A stretch of DNA of 64,000 nucleotides from Bacteroides luti (GTDB taxonomy: Bacteria > Bacteroidota > Bacteroidia > Bacteroidales > Bacteroidaceae), in the NCBI RefSeq assembly GCF_900128905.1, contig NZ_FQTV01000010.1, positions 62,001 through 126,000 of the forward strand. The letters run 5' to 3'. Below are positions 36,945-45,286 of this stretch, piece after piece. Within the stretch, counting starts at the first letter, position 1. Every line of letters begins with the position of its first letter. A program made the translations under genes and the position numbers. Under the pieces are notes generated by a model that saw only the letters and a program-made list of their open reading frames with translations, searched no databases and was not told where the DNA came from.

Positions 36945-37481
36945 ATGGAACAATTCAGTGAATTGATAAAGAACAGACGTAGTACCAGAAAGTTTACATC
37001 TGAGGAACTGAAACAAGAAGAAGTGGTGAGCTTACTAAAAGCAGCTTTAATGTCACCCTCATCCAAACGTACAAATCCCTGGCAATTTATAGCAGTTGAT
37101 GATAAAGAAACGTTGGCAAAACTGGCTAAGTGCAAAGATAAAAGTGCTGACTTTATAGCAGAAGCAGCATTGGCTATTGTTGTTACTGCCGATCCGTTAG
37201 CAAGTGATGTATGGATTGAAGATGCTTCTATCGCTTCTATTATGATTCAATTGCAGGCCGAAGATTTAGGATTGGGAAGTTGCTGGGTGCAGGTTCGTGA
37301 ACGATTTACTGCTACCGGAATGTCTTCCGATGAATATGTACATGGAATATTGGATATCCCGTTACAACTTCAGGTCCTTTCGGTTATTGCTATTGGACAT
37401 AAAGGTATGGAACGCAAACCTTTTAATGAGGAACATTTGCAGTGGGAGAAGATACATATCAATAAGTATGAAGGAAAATAA
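36945..37481 (+). CDS. Nitroreductase family protein
   Basis: A 178-residue FMN-dependent oxidoreductase of the NfsA/FRP-like fold, which reduces nitro groups or quinones with NAD(P)H in the cytoplasm. The flavin-binding start LIKNRRSTRKFTSEEL (about residues 5-20), PSSKRTNPWQFIAV (about 41) and the segment GLGSCWVQV (about 110) are the family landmarks. The ATG at 36945 was chosen because the promoter element lies immediately before it. The gene opens a four-gene operon and overlaps the next gene by 14 bp. Its physiological substrate is unknown. Confidence 0.85.
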   Translation: MEQFSELIKNRRSTRKFTSEELKQEEVVSLLKAALMSPSSKRTNPWQFIAVDDKETLAKLAKCKDKSADFIAEAALAIVVTADPLASDVWIEDASIASIMIQLQAEDLGLGSCWVQVRERFTATGMSSDEYVHGILDIPLQLQVLSVIAIGHKGMERKPFNEEHLQWEKIHINKYEGK

Positions 37482-38241
37482 AATCGTTTTTATTGGAGCG
37501 GGAAATCTGGCAACTAATCTTGCAGAGGCTTTCCACGACCGACATATCAAAATAGCTCAGATCTACAGTCGCACTGAAGATTCTGCTAAAACTTTAGCAA
37601 AAGCTGTTGAGGCTGATTATACAACAGAACTGGAAAGTGTTATTAATGATGCCGATATCTATATTGTAGCATTGAAAGACGATGCCTTGGTGGAACTTAT
37701 GCCTCAGATTATAGCTGGTAAAGAAAATGCTTTAATGGCGCATACTTCAGGTAGTTTACCATTGAATGTCTGGCCAGATTCAGTAAAACGGAAAGGTGTT
37801 TTTTATCCGCTTCAGACTTTTAGTAAACAACGAAAGGTTGATTTCCTTAATATTCCGACTTTTATTGAAAGCAATAACTCTGCAGATAATCAACTTTTAA
37901 AAGAATTAGCAAGTTGTGTAACCAATAATGTTAGTGAACTTTCGTCAGAAAAGCGCAGGCAAATTCATTTGGCTGCTGTCTTTGCCTGTAATTTTACTAA
38001 TCACATGTATGCCCTTGCAGAAAAATTGCTTCAACAATACGGAATGCCATTTAGTTATATGCTTCCGTTAATAGAAGAGACTGAAAGGAAAGCGCAAGTT
38101 CTTTCACCTAAAGAAGCACAAACTGGTCCGGCTGTGCGTTATGATGAGAAGATCATTAATAAGCATCTGGAGCTATTATCCAACGAACCTGAAATGCAGG
38201 AAATTTATAAATTGATTAGTAAGAGCATACATAAACTATGA
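37468..38241 (+). CDS. Rossmann-fold DUF2520 oxidoreductase-like protein
   Basis: A 257-residue protein with an N-terminal NADP-binding motif ([15 protein letters not shown], about residues 7-21) and a C-terminal helical DUF2520 domain ([22 protein letters not shown], about 172). The fold resembles pyrroline-5-carboxylate and 6-phosphogluconate dehydrogenases, but the specific reaction of DUF2520 proteins is unknown. The start at the ATG at 37468 directly precedes the nucleotide-binding motif; a longer reading frame upstream only runs through the nitroreductase gene. The stop overlaps the next start by 4 bp (ATGA). Confidence 0.83.
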   Translation: MKENKIVFIGAGNLATNLAEAFHDRHIKIAQIYSRTEDSAKTLAKAVEADYTTELESVINDADIYIVALKDDALVELMPQIIAGKENALMAHTSGSLPLNVWPDSVKRKGVFYPLQTFSKQRKVDFLNIPTFIESNNSADNQLLKELASCVTNNVSELSSEKRRQIHLAAVFACNFTNHMYALAEKLLQQYGMPFSYMLPLIEETERKAQVLSPKEAQTGPAVRYDEKIINKHLELLSNEPEMQEIYKLISKSIHKL

Positions 38242-38759
38242 GTACTATAAATTACGATTTAAAGAAAATAAAAGCAATGGCTTTTGATGTAGATGGGGTA
38301 TTGAGTCCTGAGACTATTCCATTGCATCCAAGCGGAGAGCCAATGCGTTGCGTAAATATCAAAGATGGATATGCAATTCAGTTGGCTGTAAAGCATGGAT
38401 TACTTGTGGCAATTATTACTGGAGGTAGGACTAATGCTGTACGCGTTCGTTTTGAAGGACTGGGAGTAAAGGACCTTTATCTGGGATCGAGCATAAAGAT
38501 CAACGATTATAACGATTTTAAGAATAAGTATAATCTTACTGATGAAGAAATTCTTTTTATGGGAGATGATATTCCTGATCTGGAAGTACTTCAAACCTGC
38601 GGACTACCTTGTTGTCCGTCCGATGCTGCTCCCGAAGTGAAAGCTGCTTCGATGTATATTTCACATAAGAATGGCGGATATGGTTGTGGTCGTGATGTTG
38701 TAGAGCAAGTGTTGAAGGCTCAGGGAAAATGGATGAATGGAGAAGCTTTTGGCTGGTAA
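38238..38759 (+). CDS. KdsC-like HAD phosphatase (3-deoxy-D-manno-octulosonate 8-phosphate phosphatase)
   Basis: A 173-residue HAD phosphatase of the small, cap-less KdsC group, which dephosphorylates KDO-8-phosphate during lipopolysaccharide core synthesis. Motif I is FDVDGV (about residues 15-20), motif II the IITGG segment (about 57), and the C-terminal motif [10 protein letters not shown] (about 112) carries the metal-binding aspartates. Length and tetramer-type architecture fit KdsC. The ATGA overlap with the DUF2520 gene indicates translational coupling. Other small sugar-acid phosphatases of the same group cannot be excluded. Confidence 0.85.
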   Translation: MSTINYDLKKIKAMAFDVDGVLSPETIPLHPSGEPMRCVNIKDGYAIQLAVKHGLLVAIITGGRTNAVRVRFEGLGVKDLYLGSSIKINDYNDFKNKYNLTDEEILFMGDDIPDLEVLQTCGLPCCPSDAAPEVKAASMYISHKNGGYGCGRDVVEQVLKAQGKWMNGEAFGW

Positions 38760-38775
38760 AAGAATGGAATTAAGA

Positions 38776-39357
38776 ATGCTGGATAATTTAAGTAAATACA
38801 AAATAATACTTGCATCGAACTCTCCCAGAAGAAAAGAGTTGATGACTGGATTAGGAATAAAATATTCTGTAAAAACATTACCCGATATAGATGAGTCGTA
38901 CCCCGAAACCTTGGTAGGAGGGGAGATTCCTGTTTATATTGCCAAAGGAAAGGCGGATGCTTACATGCATCTTATCAAGCCCGATCAACTTATAATCACT
39001 GCTGACACAATAGTTTGGCTAGATGGCAAAGTTCTTGGTAAACCTCAGGATATGGATGAGGCTAGAGAAATGCTTAGAAGTCTTTCGGGTAAAACACATC
39101 AGGTATATACAGGTGTTTGTCTTACAACGAAAACATTTCAAAGAAGTTTCTCATCGGTGAGTGATGTTACATTTGCTACATTAACAGACGAAGAAATAGA
39201 TTATTATGTAGATCTGTATCTCCCAATGGATAAAGCCGGGGCATATGGCGTTCAGGAATGGATTGGCTATATTGGGGTAGAGAATATTACCGGATCGTAC
39301 TTTAATGTTATGGGATTACCTATTCAACGACTTTATCGTGAATTGAAGACTTTATAA
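38776..39357 (+). CDS. Maf family nucleotide pyrophosphatase
   Basis: A 193-residue nucleoside triphosphate pyrophosphatase of the Maf/YhdE type, which hydrolyses dTTP/UTP or modified nucleotides to monophosphates. Visible motifs are LASNSPRRKEL (about residue 10), the catalytic Asp in ADTIV (about 74), LGKPQDMDEA (about 85) and KAGAYGVQEW (about 153). Several in-frame Met codons overlap the previous gene (38737, 38764, 38776). The last gives the standard Maf N-terminus and length, so it was preferred. It is the last gene of the operon, 20 bp before a terminator. Confidence 0.88.
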   Translation: MLDNLSKYKIILASNSPRRKELMTGLGIKYSVKTLPDIDESYPETLVGGEIPVYIAKGKADAYMHLIKPDQLIITADTIVWLDGKVLGKPQDMDEAREMLRSLSGKTHQVYTGVCLTTKTFQRSFSSVSDVTFATLTDEEIDYYVDLYLPMDKAGAYGVQEWIGYIGVENITGSYFNVMGLPIQRLYRELKTL

Positions 39358-39377
39358 CAAACTGGAACTTATATAAG

Positions 39378-39423
39378 AAAATCCGGACTATGCTTGCAAA
39401 AGCTAATAGCCCGGATTTTTTTT
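39378..39423 (+). terminator. Terminator after the maf gene
   Basis: A hairpin with arms AAATCCGG and CCGGATTT, an inner GCTT/AAGC stem, and an eight-base T run directly after the right arm. Confidence 0.88.
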
Positions 39424-39728
39424 ATTATCTGAATGGATTGTATATATTTTAGACTGGTGGTGACAAACTTTAATAAAAACTTCTTTTATATGTCTTGGTA
39501 TAAAATTTAGCACCCCCACTACCAAAGGGTTTCAGAAGGTACACCCTTGTTACCCCCTCAATTTATTCTAGTTATATTTCCATTTTTTGAAGAGACGTTG
39601 AATAAAAACTGAATTTACACGATAACTGTCTGATATACTTATGTATAGTAGTCTTATTTTATATGCATTTATTCAAAATCCTTCAATAAAATCTTTTATG
39701 TATGTATATAAAATTTATTTATATATTC
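39424..39728. other. Intergenic region with G/C-rich direct-repeat motif
   Basis: No gene is seen. At 39511-39556 the otherwise AT-rich region holds C-runs; on the minus strand 39538-39555 reads as two adjacent 9-mers, GGGTAACAA and GGGTGTACC. AAGGGT and ACCCTT nearby can pair. The rest shows no recognisable structure. Confidence 0.4.
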
Positions 39729-41945
39729 TTATCGGTAATACCTTAACAAGTCTAGCATTAGCGGAATATCATCCTCTTTAATACCTTGTTTAATCAAGTC
39801 TTCTTTATCTTTATTAAACAGTTCGAGGAAAGACTCCTGATTATCGCTCATTGCAAGACTGGTGGCATACATTTTTACGGCTTTCTCTAACTGTCCCAAA
39901 CTCCAGGCCACATGTCCTGCATTCAGATAGTCCAGCAATTGAGTCTCTTTTTCCAGTAACTTATGGTAGTACTTCATAGCCTGTTCATGTTTTCCAATAA
40001 CGAAAGAACACCAGGCAATTGCACGCCATATCTTAGGTAATTCAGAGTCGATATAATCAACCTTGAAGAAATAGTTCAAAGCTTCGTCATATCGTTTGAG
40101 TCCCACCAAGCAGTGACCTATCTGTGTCAGCACATTCAGATTATCCGGTTGGGCAGCTTCAACTTTCTGATAATAAATAAGTGCCTTATCCAATTGGTTT
40201 AGCTGACGGTAGCACATAGCCAGATGCCTGTTTGTCCAGATACTGTCGGGCTTCAGAATATCAGCTTGCAGATAAGCCTCAATTGCTTTCTCGTAGCCTT
40301 TGTTCTTTTGCATGCAATAACCCATCTTCTGGTAGATTTCAGCATCGCCCTTCTTGTCTTTAACTATATCTTCATAAAGCAACCAGGCTTCAATCAGATA
40401 ATTCTTGTGGAAGAAATATCCCGCAAGAGTAAGCTGATTGCTGGTGTCGCTAACTGTATCTTTTAGCGTAACGCAATGTTGCAAGTTCAGAGATTCCATG
40501 AATGGATCTTTAAACTCATGTCTGCGTGGATGAATCCTAAAGAAACGATACAAGTCGTGTATGTACTGATTGCTAATGGTATCTGCATGTTGCGCAAAAG
40601 CCAGAATCTTATCGTAACTATTGCTTTCATTAATTGCTTCATTCTGAGCCTCAAATTGCTGAGCCATCATTTCTCGCTGAGCTTCCGGAACCTGCATCAT
40701 GGTGAAGCAGAAAGAATACTTGTCGCTGTTGCAAAAGAATCCAGACTGATAAATGGTGTCCAACAATACATCTCGTTTTACCGGAGTAGTAGAGAATGTT
40801 TGTACAACAGAAGAGTGCTGCATGTCGAACGGATAAAACCAGTTGGCCATTTCTCTGAAGAAAGGGTAAGTCTTGAGTTGGGCAAAAGTACTCATATATA
40901 CATCTGCACCTTCCATCTGAAGCTCATTCATCTCTTTAAGCTTATCGTTCAGGCCGGATTGATCCATCCAATCCTCCCAATCAGGATTCTTATCGTTCTG
41001 ACCGCTTTCCTCATCCGGAGCCTCATTGTTGAACTTAATATTTTTCAGGTTCGGATTCTTCATTAATTCAGGAAGAATCTCTTCACGCATCTTTTTATCA
41101 ATCTTTTCTGTTTCCCGGCAACGCAAAAGCTGAATCTGTATAACACTCAGGTTATTAGCAAAGATTGCATCTTCGTTTAATAATTTCAGTCGGGCTGCTA
41201 CTTCAGGATACAGAGACAAACGCTTATCATAACGGTAGATAATAAGTGCAAGTCCTACAATAGCCCGTTGGTTTATATCGTTTGCACTATGTTGGTATGC
41301 ATCAAACAACAGCATGAATTTGCGAATATCGAAGTATTGCATCAAACTCAATGTCAATGCGCTGACAAACAAGCAAAGGTCATTGACCTGAACCAGTGAA
41401 GATTGCAGGAAGTTGCGCGCCTCTTCTTCCTCCTGTGCTTCCCAATGGTCGGCTAACCAAAGGATATAGAAGAGTTCTGATACAGCTATTTCATGACGCT
41501 TACGGATGACTGCCAGATCAGCGGCCTGCTTTTCTGTATAGTGGAGCAGCTTACCCACAGCCATGTCTTCGGTGTAACTTTCCAGTTCCAGTTGTACTGC
41601 CGGAAGGGTACGGAGCGGAATAAATTTATGATACCTTCTCCGATCATAATAATACTCAGTAGAGTTTGGGGTAAGTTTACCAATTCTGGCTTTGTCTGTT
41701 AGCTTGTATGCCGTAGCCAATAGTTTTCTGTAGAGATTATTACGTTCAGGATCTGTAATGCCTTGTTGCATGTACTGCAACATATATCTATAAGAAGTTT
41801 GCAATTCTTCCAAAGAGTTTTTCAACCCCCAATCGGATATATCCTGAGTAAAAACTTCCAAACGGTTTAATGCTTCAGATAATCTTTTCTGATCCAGGAA
41901 ATGGATAATCCGTTCATATTCTTCGTTTATGGCTGCTTCGTTCAT
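39729..41945 (-). CDS. Large tetratricopeptide-repeat protein
   Basis: A 738-residue protein without signal peptide or membrane helix, so probably cytoplasmic. The N-terminal two-thirds is helical and of unknown type, with an acidic stretch (NNEAPDEESGQNDKNPDWEDWMDQ region, about 305-330). The C-terminal third, about residues 520-700, consists of consecutive TPR units, recognisable as AEIYQKMGYCMQKNKGYEKAIEAYLQA and related 34-residue repeats. TPR proteins act as protein-protein scaffolds; partners are unknown. It stands alone on its strand; array 3 of 22-bp-spaced dyads lies 122-193 bp upstream. Confidence 0.8.
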   Translation of the reverse strand: MNEAAINEEYERIIHFLDQKRLSEALNRLEVFTQDISDWGLKNSLEELQTSYRYMLQYMQQGITDPERNNLYRKLLATAYKLTDKARIGKLTPNSTEYYYDRRRYHKFIPLRTLPAVQLELESYTEDMAVGKLLHYTEKQAADLAVIRKRHEIAVSELFYILWLADHWEAQEEEEARNFLQSSLVQVNDLCLFVSALTLSLMQYFDIRKFMLLFDAYQHSANDINQRAIVGLALIIYRYDKRLSLYPEVAARLKLLNEDAIFANNLSVIQIQLLRCRETEKIDKKMREEILPELMKNPNLKNIKFNNEAPDEESGQNDKNPDWEDWMDQSGLNDKLKEMNELQMEGADVYMSTFAQLKTYPFFREMANWFYPFDMQHSSVVQTFSTTPVKRDVLLDTIYQSGFFCNSDKYSFCFTMMQVPEAQREMMAQQFEAQNEAINESNSYDKILAFAQHADTISNQYIHDLYRFFRIHPRRHEFKDPFMESLNLQHCVTLKDTVSDTSNQLTLAGYFFHKNYLIEAWLLYEDIVKDKKGDAEIYQKMGYCMQKNKGYEKAIEAYLQADILKPDSIWTNRHLAMCYRQLNQLDKALIYYQKVEAAQPDNLNVLTQIGHCLVGLKRYDEALNYFFKVDYIDSELPKIWRAIAWCSFVIGKHEQAMKYYHKLLEKETQLLDYLNAGHVAWSLGQLEKAVKMYATSLAMSDNQESFLELFNKDKEDLIKQGIKEDDIPLMLDLLRYYR

Positions 41946-42066
41946 AGTTTTGTGCTATTAGTTTTCTTTTATAACAAACAAAGATAAAAAAATATTCATA
42001 TTAGCCTATTTAATTTATCCTAATCTTTATCCTTTATGATTTTAAGGGCAATGCTCAAAGAATTCT

Positions 42067-42138
42067 TGTACAAAAGATTGCATTCTTTTGTACAAAACAA
42101 TTAAATCTTCTGTACAGAAGAATCTATTCTTTTGTACA
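42067..42138. repeat. Array 3 of 22-bp-spaced TGTACA dyads
   Basis: Four TGTACA cores start at 42067, 42089, 42111 and 42133, each exactly 22 bp apart. Flanks are palindromic in every unit: CTTGTACAAAAG, TTTTGTACAAAA, CTTCTGTACAGAAG, CTTTTGTACAAG. Spacers are AT-rich and differ. No fifth core is found one period away on either side. The array is 122-193 bp upstream of the TPR gene start and just beyond the stop codon of the gene at 42179. Confidence 0.8.
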
Positions 42139-42178
42139 AGAATCAAATAAGCTTTCCTGAAAGTTTTTAAATGATGAG

Positions 42179-43129
42179 TTATGGCTGATTAACAAACGTA
42201 CTATCTACCAGATTCTTTTCGTTATAGTCCTCCGGAATCAGCTGTTTAATCTTAAGCCATCCAATGCTGGCTTTTATGTCTTTAATCTTAGGAAGTTCGG
42301 CTCTATGATAATCAGGTAATGGAATCTGCTTTACCACGGATCTTGCTAAATCGAAATCTTCAGAAAGAGTCTCTATCCATTCATTTTTCGGATGACTTTT
42401 TATGAAGTTTATGCCGAGATTGTATCCAAGTATTAATGCCATAATTTCGTTATTCTTATCTTTTATAGCATTCTCGGAAAATAGGGTAGCAGTTGCATTA
42501 ATGCCCAAATCTTTAGTCGATTCTAATGATTTGTGTCCATCCCTTATAGCGATAGTTGCATACGGATCGGGGAAGAAAGCTGCGTCAATCTGCCCGTTTT
42601 GCAACATTTCCAACCGGACAGTTATTTTGCTGATATTAGGCTTGTTTACGTTTACGGTCAGGATGTTAGCTGCCTTTAAGGCAATATCTGTAGAAAAATC
42701 TGTTATGGTATTTTCTGAAACACCAACATTCATCTTTCGTAGGTCTGTAAGTTTTTTTATGCCAGATTCTTTTCCTGCTATCAAATAGAGAATTCCATCG
42801 TTTTTCATTATGACTTTTAACTTGGAACCATTTGCTTGCAGAGCTATAGCTCTTGTTAAATCTGTTATGGCACCGTCTAATTTGCCTAATTTGAACTCGT
42901 GCTCCAAATCACTTGAGGACAGATATTTTATAAAGTTTACTTTTAATCCCAGTGAATCATATATCCCTTGTTTCTGAGCTACGGTAAATGGTACATAATC
43001 CATTGACTGCATCACACCGAGATTTATTTCCTGAAGTTCATTCTTATCTACAACCTTTTCTTTTCCTTTGCAGGAAATAAAAAATGAGGTAGTAAGGATA
43101 ATACTAACGATAAAAATGTATTTTTTCAT
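42179..43129 (-). CDS. NMT1/THI5-like solute-binding lipoprotein
   Basis: A 316-residue lipoprotein (lipobox FFISC, Cys at residue 20) with a type II periplasmic binding fold of the NMT1/SsuA/TauA group. Conserved features include LGVMQSMDYVPFTVAQKQGIYDSLGLKV, the DGAITDLTRAIALQANG loop and MNVGVSENTITDF. Family members deliver thiamine precursors, sulfonates, nitrate or similar ligands to ABC importers. No permease or ATPase gene is adjacent, so it is an orphan whose ligand cannot be named. Confidence 0.8.
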   Translation of the reverse strand: MKKYIFIVSIILTTSFFISCKGKEKVVDKNELQEINLGVMQSMDYVPFTVAQKQGIYDSLGLKVNFIKYLSSSDLEHEFKLGKLDGAITDLTRAIALQANGSKLKVIMKNDGILYLIAGKESGIKKLTDLRKMNVGVSENTITDFSTDIALKAANILTVNVNKPNISKITVRLEMLQNGQIDAAFFPDPYATIAIRDGHKSLESTKDLGINATATLFSENAIKDKNNEIMALILGYNLGINFIKSHPKNEWIETLSEDFDLARSVVKQIPLPDYHRAELPKIKDIKASIGWLKIKQLIPEDYNEKNLVDSTFVNQP

Positions 43130-43163
43130 AAAGCGAAGATCCTATAAAAATATAATAAAAGAA

Positions 43164-43228
43164 GAAGAGAGCGATTCAAAAGTAATTCGAATCCAGGGAT
43201 TCGCTTTAACTTTTGAAGCACTCTCTTC
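43164..43228 (-). terminator. Terminator of pgk
   Basis: Minus strand: arms GAAGAGAG plus TTCAAAAG pair with CTTTTGAA plus CTCTCTTC, with three-base internal loops. An inner CGAATCC/GGATTCG-like hairpin sits at the top, followed by TTCTTTTATT. It lies 25 bp after the pgk stop. Confidence 0.82.
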
Positions 43229-43252
43229 TCTATATCTACTCCCTAGGGAGAA

Positions 43253-44515
43253 TTATGCTTCTTGAATAGCTGCGATTCCTGGAAGAACTTTTCCTTCGAT
43301 AGCTTCTAATAATGCACCACCACCTGTTGATACATAAGAAACGCCATCAGCTAAACCGAATTTGTTTACACAAGCAACAGAGTCACCACCACCTACAAGT
43401 GAGAATGCACCGTTCTTTGTAGCTTCAACGATAGCTACACCTACTGCATGAGAACCAGAGGTGAAGTTTTCGAATTCGAATACTCCTGTAGGACCATTCC
43501 AAAGAATAGTTTTAGAGTTCTTGATAACATCAGCAAATAAAACTTCAGTCTTAGGACCAATATCAAGACCACTCCATCCGTCAGGAATATTATCAATATC
43601 AACAAACTGAGTGTTTGCGTCGTTTGCAAATTTATCAGCAATTTTAGCGTCAACAGCCAAAACAATATTTACGTTGCTTGCTTTTGCTTTTTCAAGTAAT
43701 TCAAGAGCTAGATCAAGCTTGTCATCTTCACAAAGAGAATTACCAATTTTACCACCTAATGCCTTAGTGAAAGTATAAGTCATACCACCGGCAATGATCA
43801 GGTTGTCAACCTTAGTAAGAAGGTTTTCGATAATTTCAATTTTAGAAGAAACTTTAGAACCACCCATGATAGCAGTGAAAGGACGGTTAATGTCTTTCAT
43901 TACTTTTTCTACTGCTTTTACTTCTTTTTCCATCAGGTAACCGAACATTTTATTGTCAGTATCGAAGTAGTTAGCGATAAGAGCTGTAGAAGCGTGTGCA
44001 CGGTGAGCAGTACCAAATGCATCGTTTACATAGCAATCAGCATAAGAAGCAAGAGCTTTAGTAAAGTTCTTCTGGCTTTCTTTTACTGCTTTCTTAGCAG
44101 CAGCTTTTTCTTCGTCTGTTGCATCATCAGCAAGACCTCTTGGTTTGCCTTCTTCTTCAGCATAGAAACGAAGGTTTTCAAGCAATAAAGCTTCACCTGG
44201 TTTCAAAGCAGCAGCTTTAGCAGCAGGTTCGTCGCCCATACAGTCACTTGCAAACTGTACTTCTACACCAAGCAATTCAGATACACGACCAATAATATGT
44301 TTTAATGAGAATTTTTCAGTTGCTCCTTTCGGACGTCCAAGGTGAGAACCAATAATAAGGCTACCGCCATCAGCGATAATCTTCTTTAATGTAGGAAGGG
44401 CAGCACGTATACGATTGTCGTCTGTGATGTTGAAATTTTCATCCAATGGAACATTAAAGTCCACTCTAACGAATGCCTTTTTACCGGCAAAGTTGAATTT
44501 GTCAATTGTTTGCAT
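43253..44515 (-). CDS. pgk: Phosphoglycerate kinase
   Basis: Glycolytic enzyme of 420 residues that transfers phosphate from 1,3-bisphosphoglycerate to ADP in the cytoplasm. It shows the N-terminal signature [25 protein letters not shown] (about 12-36), GSHLGRPKG (about 57), [12 protein letters not shown] (about 160), [16 protein letters not shown] (about 205) and the nucleotide-binding [13 protein letters not shown] near residue 377. The insertion [21 protein letters not shown] (about 120) is normal for Bacteroidetes forms. It is monocistronic, with its own promoter and terminator. Confidence 0.97.
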   Translation of the reverse strand: MQTIDKFNFAGKKAFVRVDFNVPLDENFNITDDNRIRAALPTLKKIIADGGSLIIGSHLGRPKGATEKFSLKHIIGRVSELLGVEVQFASDCMGDEPAAKAAALKPGEALLLENLRFYAEEEGKPRGLADDATDEEKAAAKKAVKESQKNFTKALASYADCYVNDAFGTAHRAHASTALIANYFDTDNKMFGYLMEKEVKAVEKVMKDINRPFTAIMGGSKVSSKIEIIENLLTKVDNLIIAGGMTYTFTKALGGKIGNSLCEDDKLDLALELLEKAKASNVNIVLAVDAKIADKFANDANTQFVDIDNIPDGWSGLDIGPKTEVLFADVIKNSKTILWNGPTGVFEFENFTSGSHAVGVAIVEATKNGAFSLVGGGDSVACVNKFGLADGVSYVSTGGGALLEAIEGKVLPGIAAIQEA

Positions 44516-44559
44516 AATTCTCTTATAATTTAAAATTCTATTATTCTTAAATGCGAACG

Positions 44560-44590
44560 CAAAGTTATTAATTATTTCCTACTTATCAAT
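44560..44590 (-). promoter_or_regulatory. pgk promoter
   Basis: Minus strand: ATTG (plus 44587-44590), a 19-bp spacer and TAACTTTG (44560-44567), the last a full match to TAnnTTTG. It lies 44 bp before the start codon. Confidence 0.72.
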
Positions 44591-44631
44591 TAAATATTAT
44601 TTAATTATTTTCTGTTTTTTACTCTTTTATC

Positions 44632-45285
44632 TTACTGTTTTATCACATTATATTCTCTTTTGTAATATTTACATAGCAATTTTAACCCACAACTATCACA
44701 TTTTGGATTTCTAGCTATGCAAACATATCTTCCATGCAAAATAAGCCAATGATGTGCTATGGGTAATAATTCACCCGGAATGTATTTTACAAGTTCTTTT
44801 TCTGTTGCAAGCGGACTTTTTGAATTTGTAGTCAGACCAATCCGGTTAGAGACTCTGAATACGTGAGTATCAACAGGCATTGCCTCTTTATTGAAGATCA
44901 CTGCACGAATAACATTGGCTGTTTTTCTTCCTACACCAGGCATCTTCTCCAATAATTCCATGTCGGACGGTACCTGGTCATGAAATTCGTTATGTAATAT
45001 TTTTGCCATACCAACCAAGTGTTTTGCTTTATTGTTGGGATAAGAAACACTTCTGATGTATTCAAATATTACTTCTGGAGTACTGGCTGCCAATGCTTCG
45101 GCGGTTGGATAATCATGAAACAGTTTAGGAGTAATCATGTTCACACGTTTGTCTGTGCATTGCGCTGAAAGAATTACAGCAACCAACAATTCATAAGGAG
45201 TGTTGTAGTTAAGTTCAGTCTCGGCTACAGGCATGTTTTCTTTGAACCACTCAATTACTTTATCGTATAATTCTTTCTTTCTCAT
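44632..45285 (-). CDS. nth: Endonuclease III
   Basis: DNA glycosylase/AP lyase of 217 residues that removes oxidised pyrimidines in base-excision repair. The helix-hairpin-helix MPGVGRKTANVI (about 115-126) contains the catalytic Lys, and PVDTHVFRVSNR (about 136) holds the catalytic Asp. The C-terminal iron-sulphur loop has cysteines spaced C-x6-C-x2-C-x5-C (CIARNPKCDSCGLKLLC), the classical 4Fe-4S pattern. The gene starts one base after the MFS gene ends, so the two are surely co-transcribed. Confidence 0.96.
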   Translation of the reverse strand: MRKKELYDKVIEWFKENMPVAETELNYNTPYELLVAVILSAQCTDKRVNMITPKLFHDYPTAEALAASTPEVIFEYIRSVSYPNNKAKHLVGMAKILHNEFHDQVPSDMELLEKMPGVGRKTANVIRAVIFNKEAMPVDTHVFRVSNRIGLTTNSKSPLATEKELVKYIPGELLPIAHHWLILHGRYVCIARNPKCDSCGLKLLCKYYKREYNVIKQ

Positions 45286-45286
45286 A

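Noticed and set aside
38238..38759. beta-phosphoglucomutase partner for the GH65 enzyme
   Set aside because: The protein is a 173-residue HAD phosphatase without the cap domain and matches the KdsC pattern; it lies in an unrelated operon 30 kb away.
40476..41066. Plus-strand reading frame of 196 codons
   Set aside because: It is antisense to the TPR-protein gene; it has no promoter or plausible domain.
42067..42138. CRISPR array
   Set aside because: The regular 22-bp spacing suggested repeats, but the repeated core is only 6-10 bp and palindromic, spacers are about 12 bp, and no cas genes are present.
43176..43205. tRNA T-arm (TTCGAATCC)
   Set aside because: The sequence is the top of the pgk terminator hairpin; no acceptor or anticodon arms fit around it. 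No tRNA or rRNA gene was found in the window.
42140..43250. Thiamine (TPP) riboswitch for the NMT1/THI5-like gene
   Set aside because: No TPP-box sequence or long structured leader is seen upstream of 43129; the hairpin there belongs to the pgk terminator.
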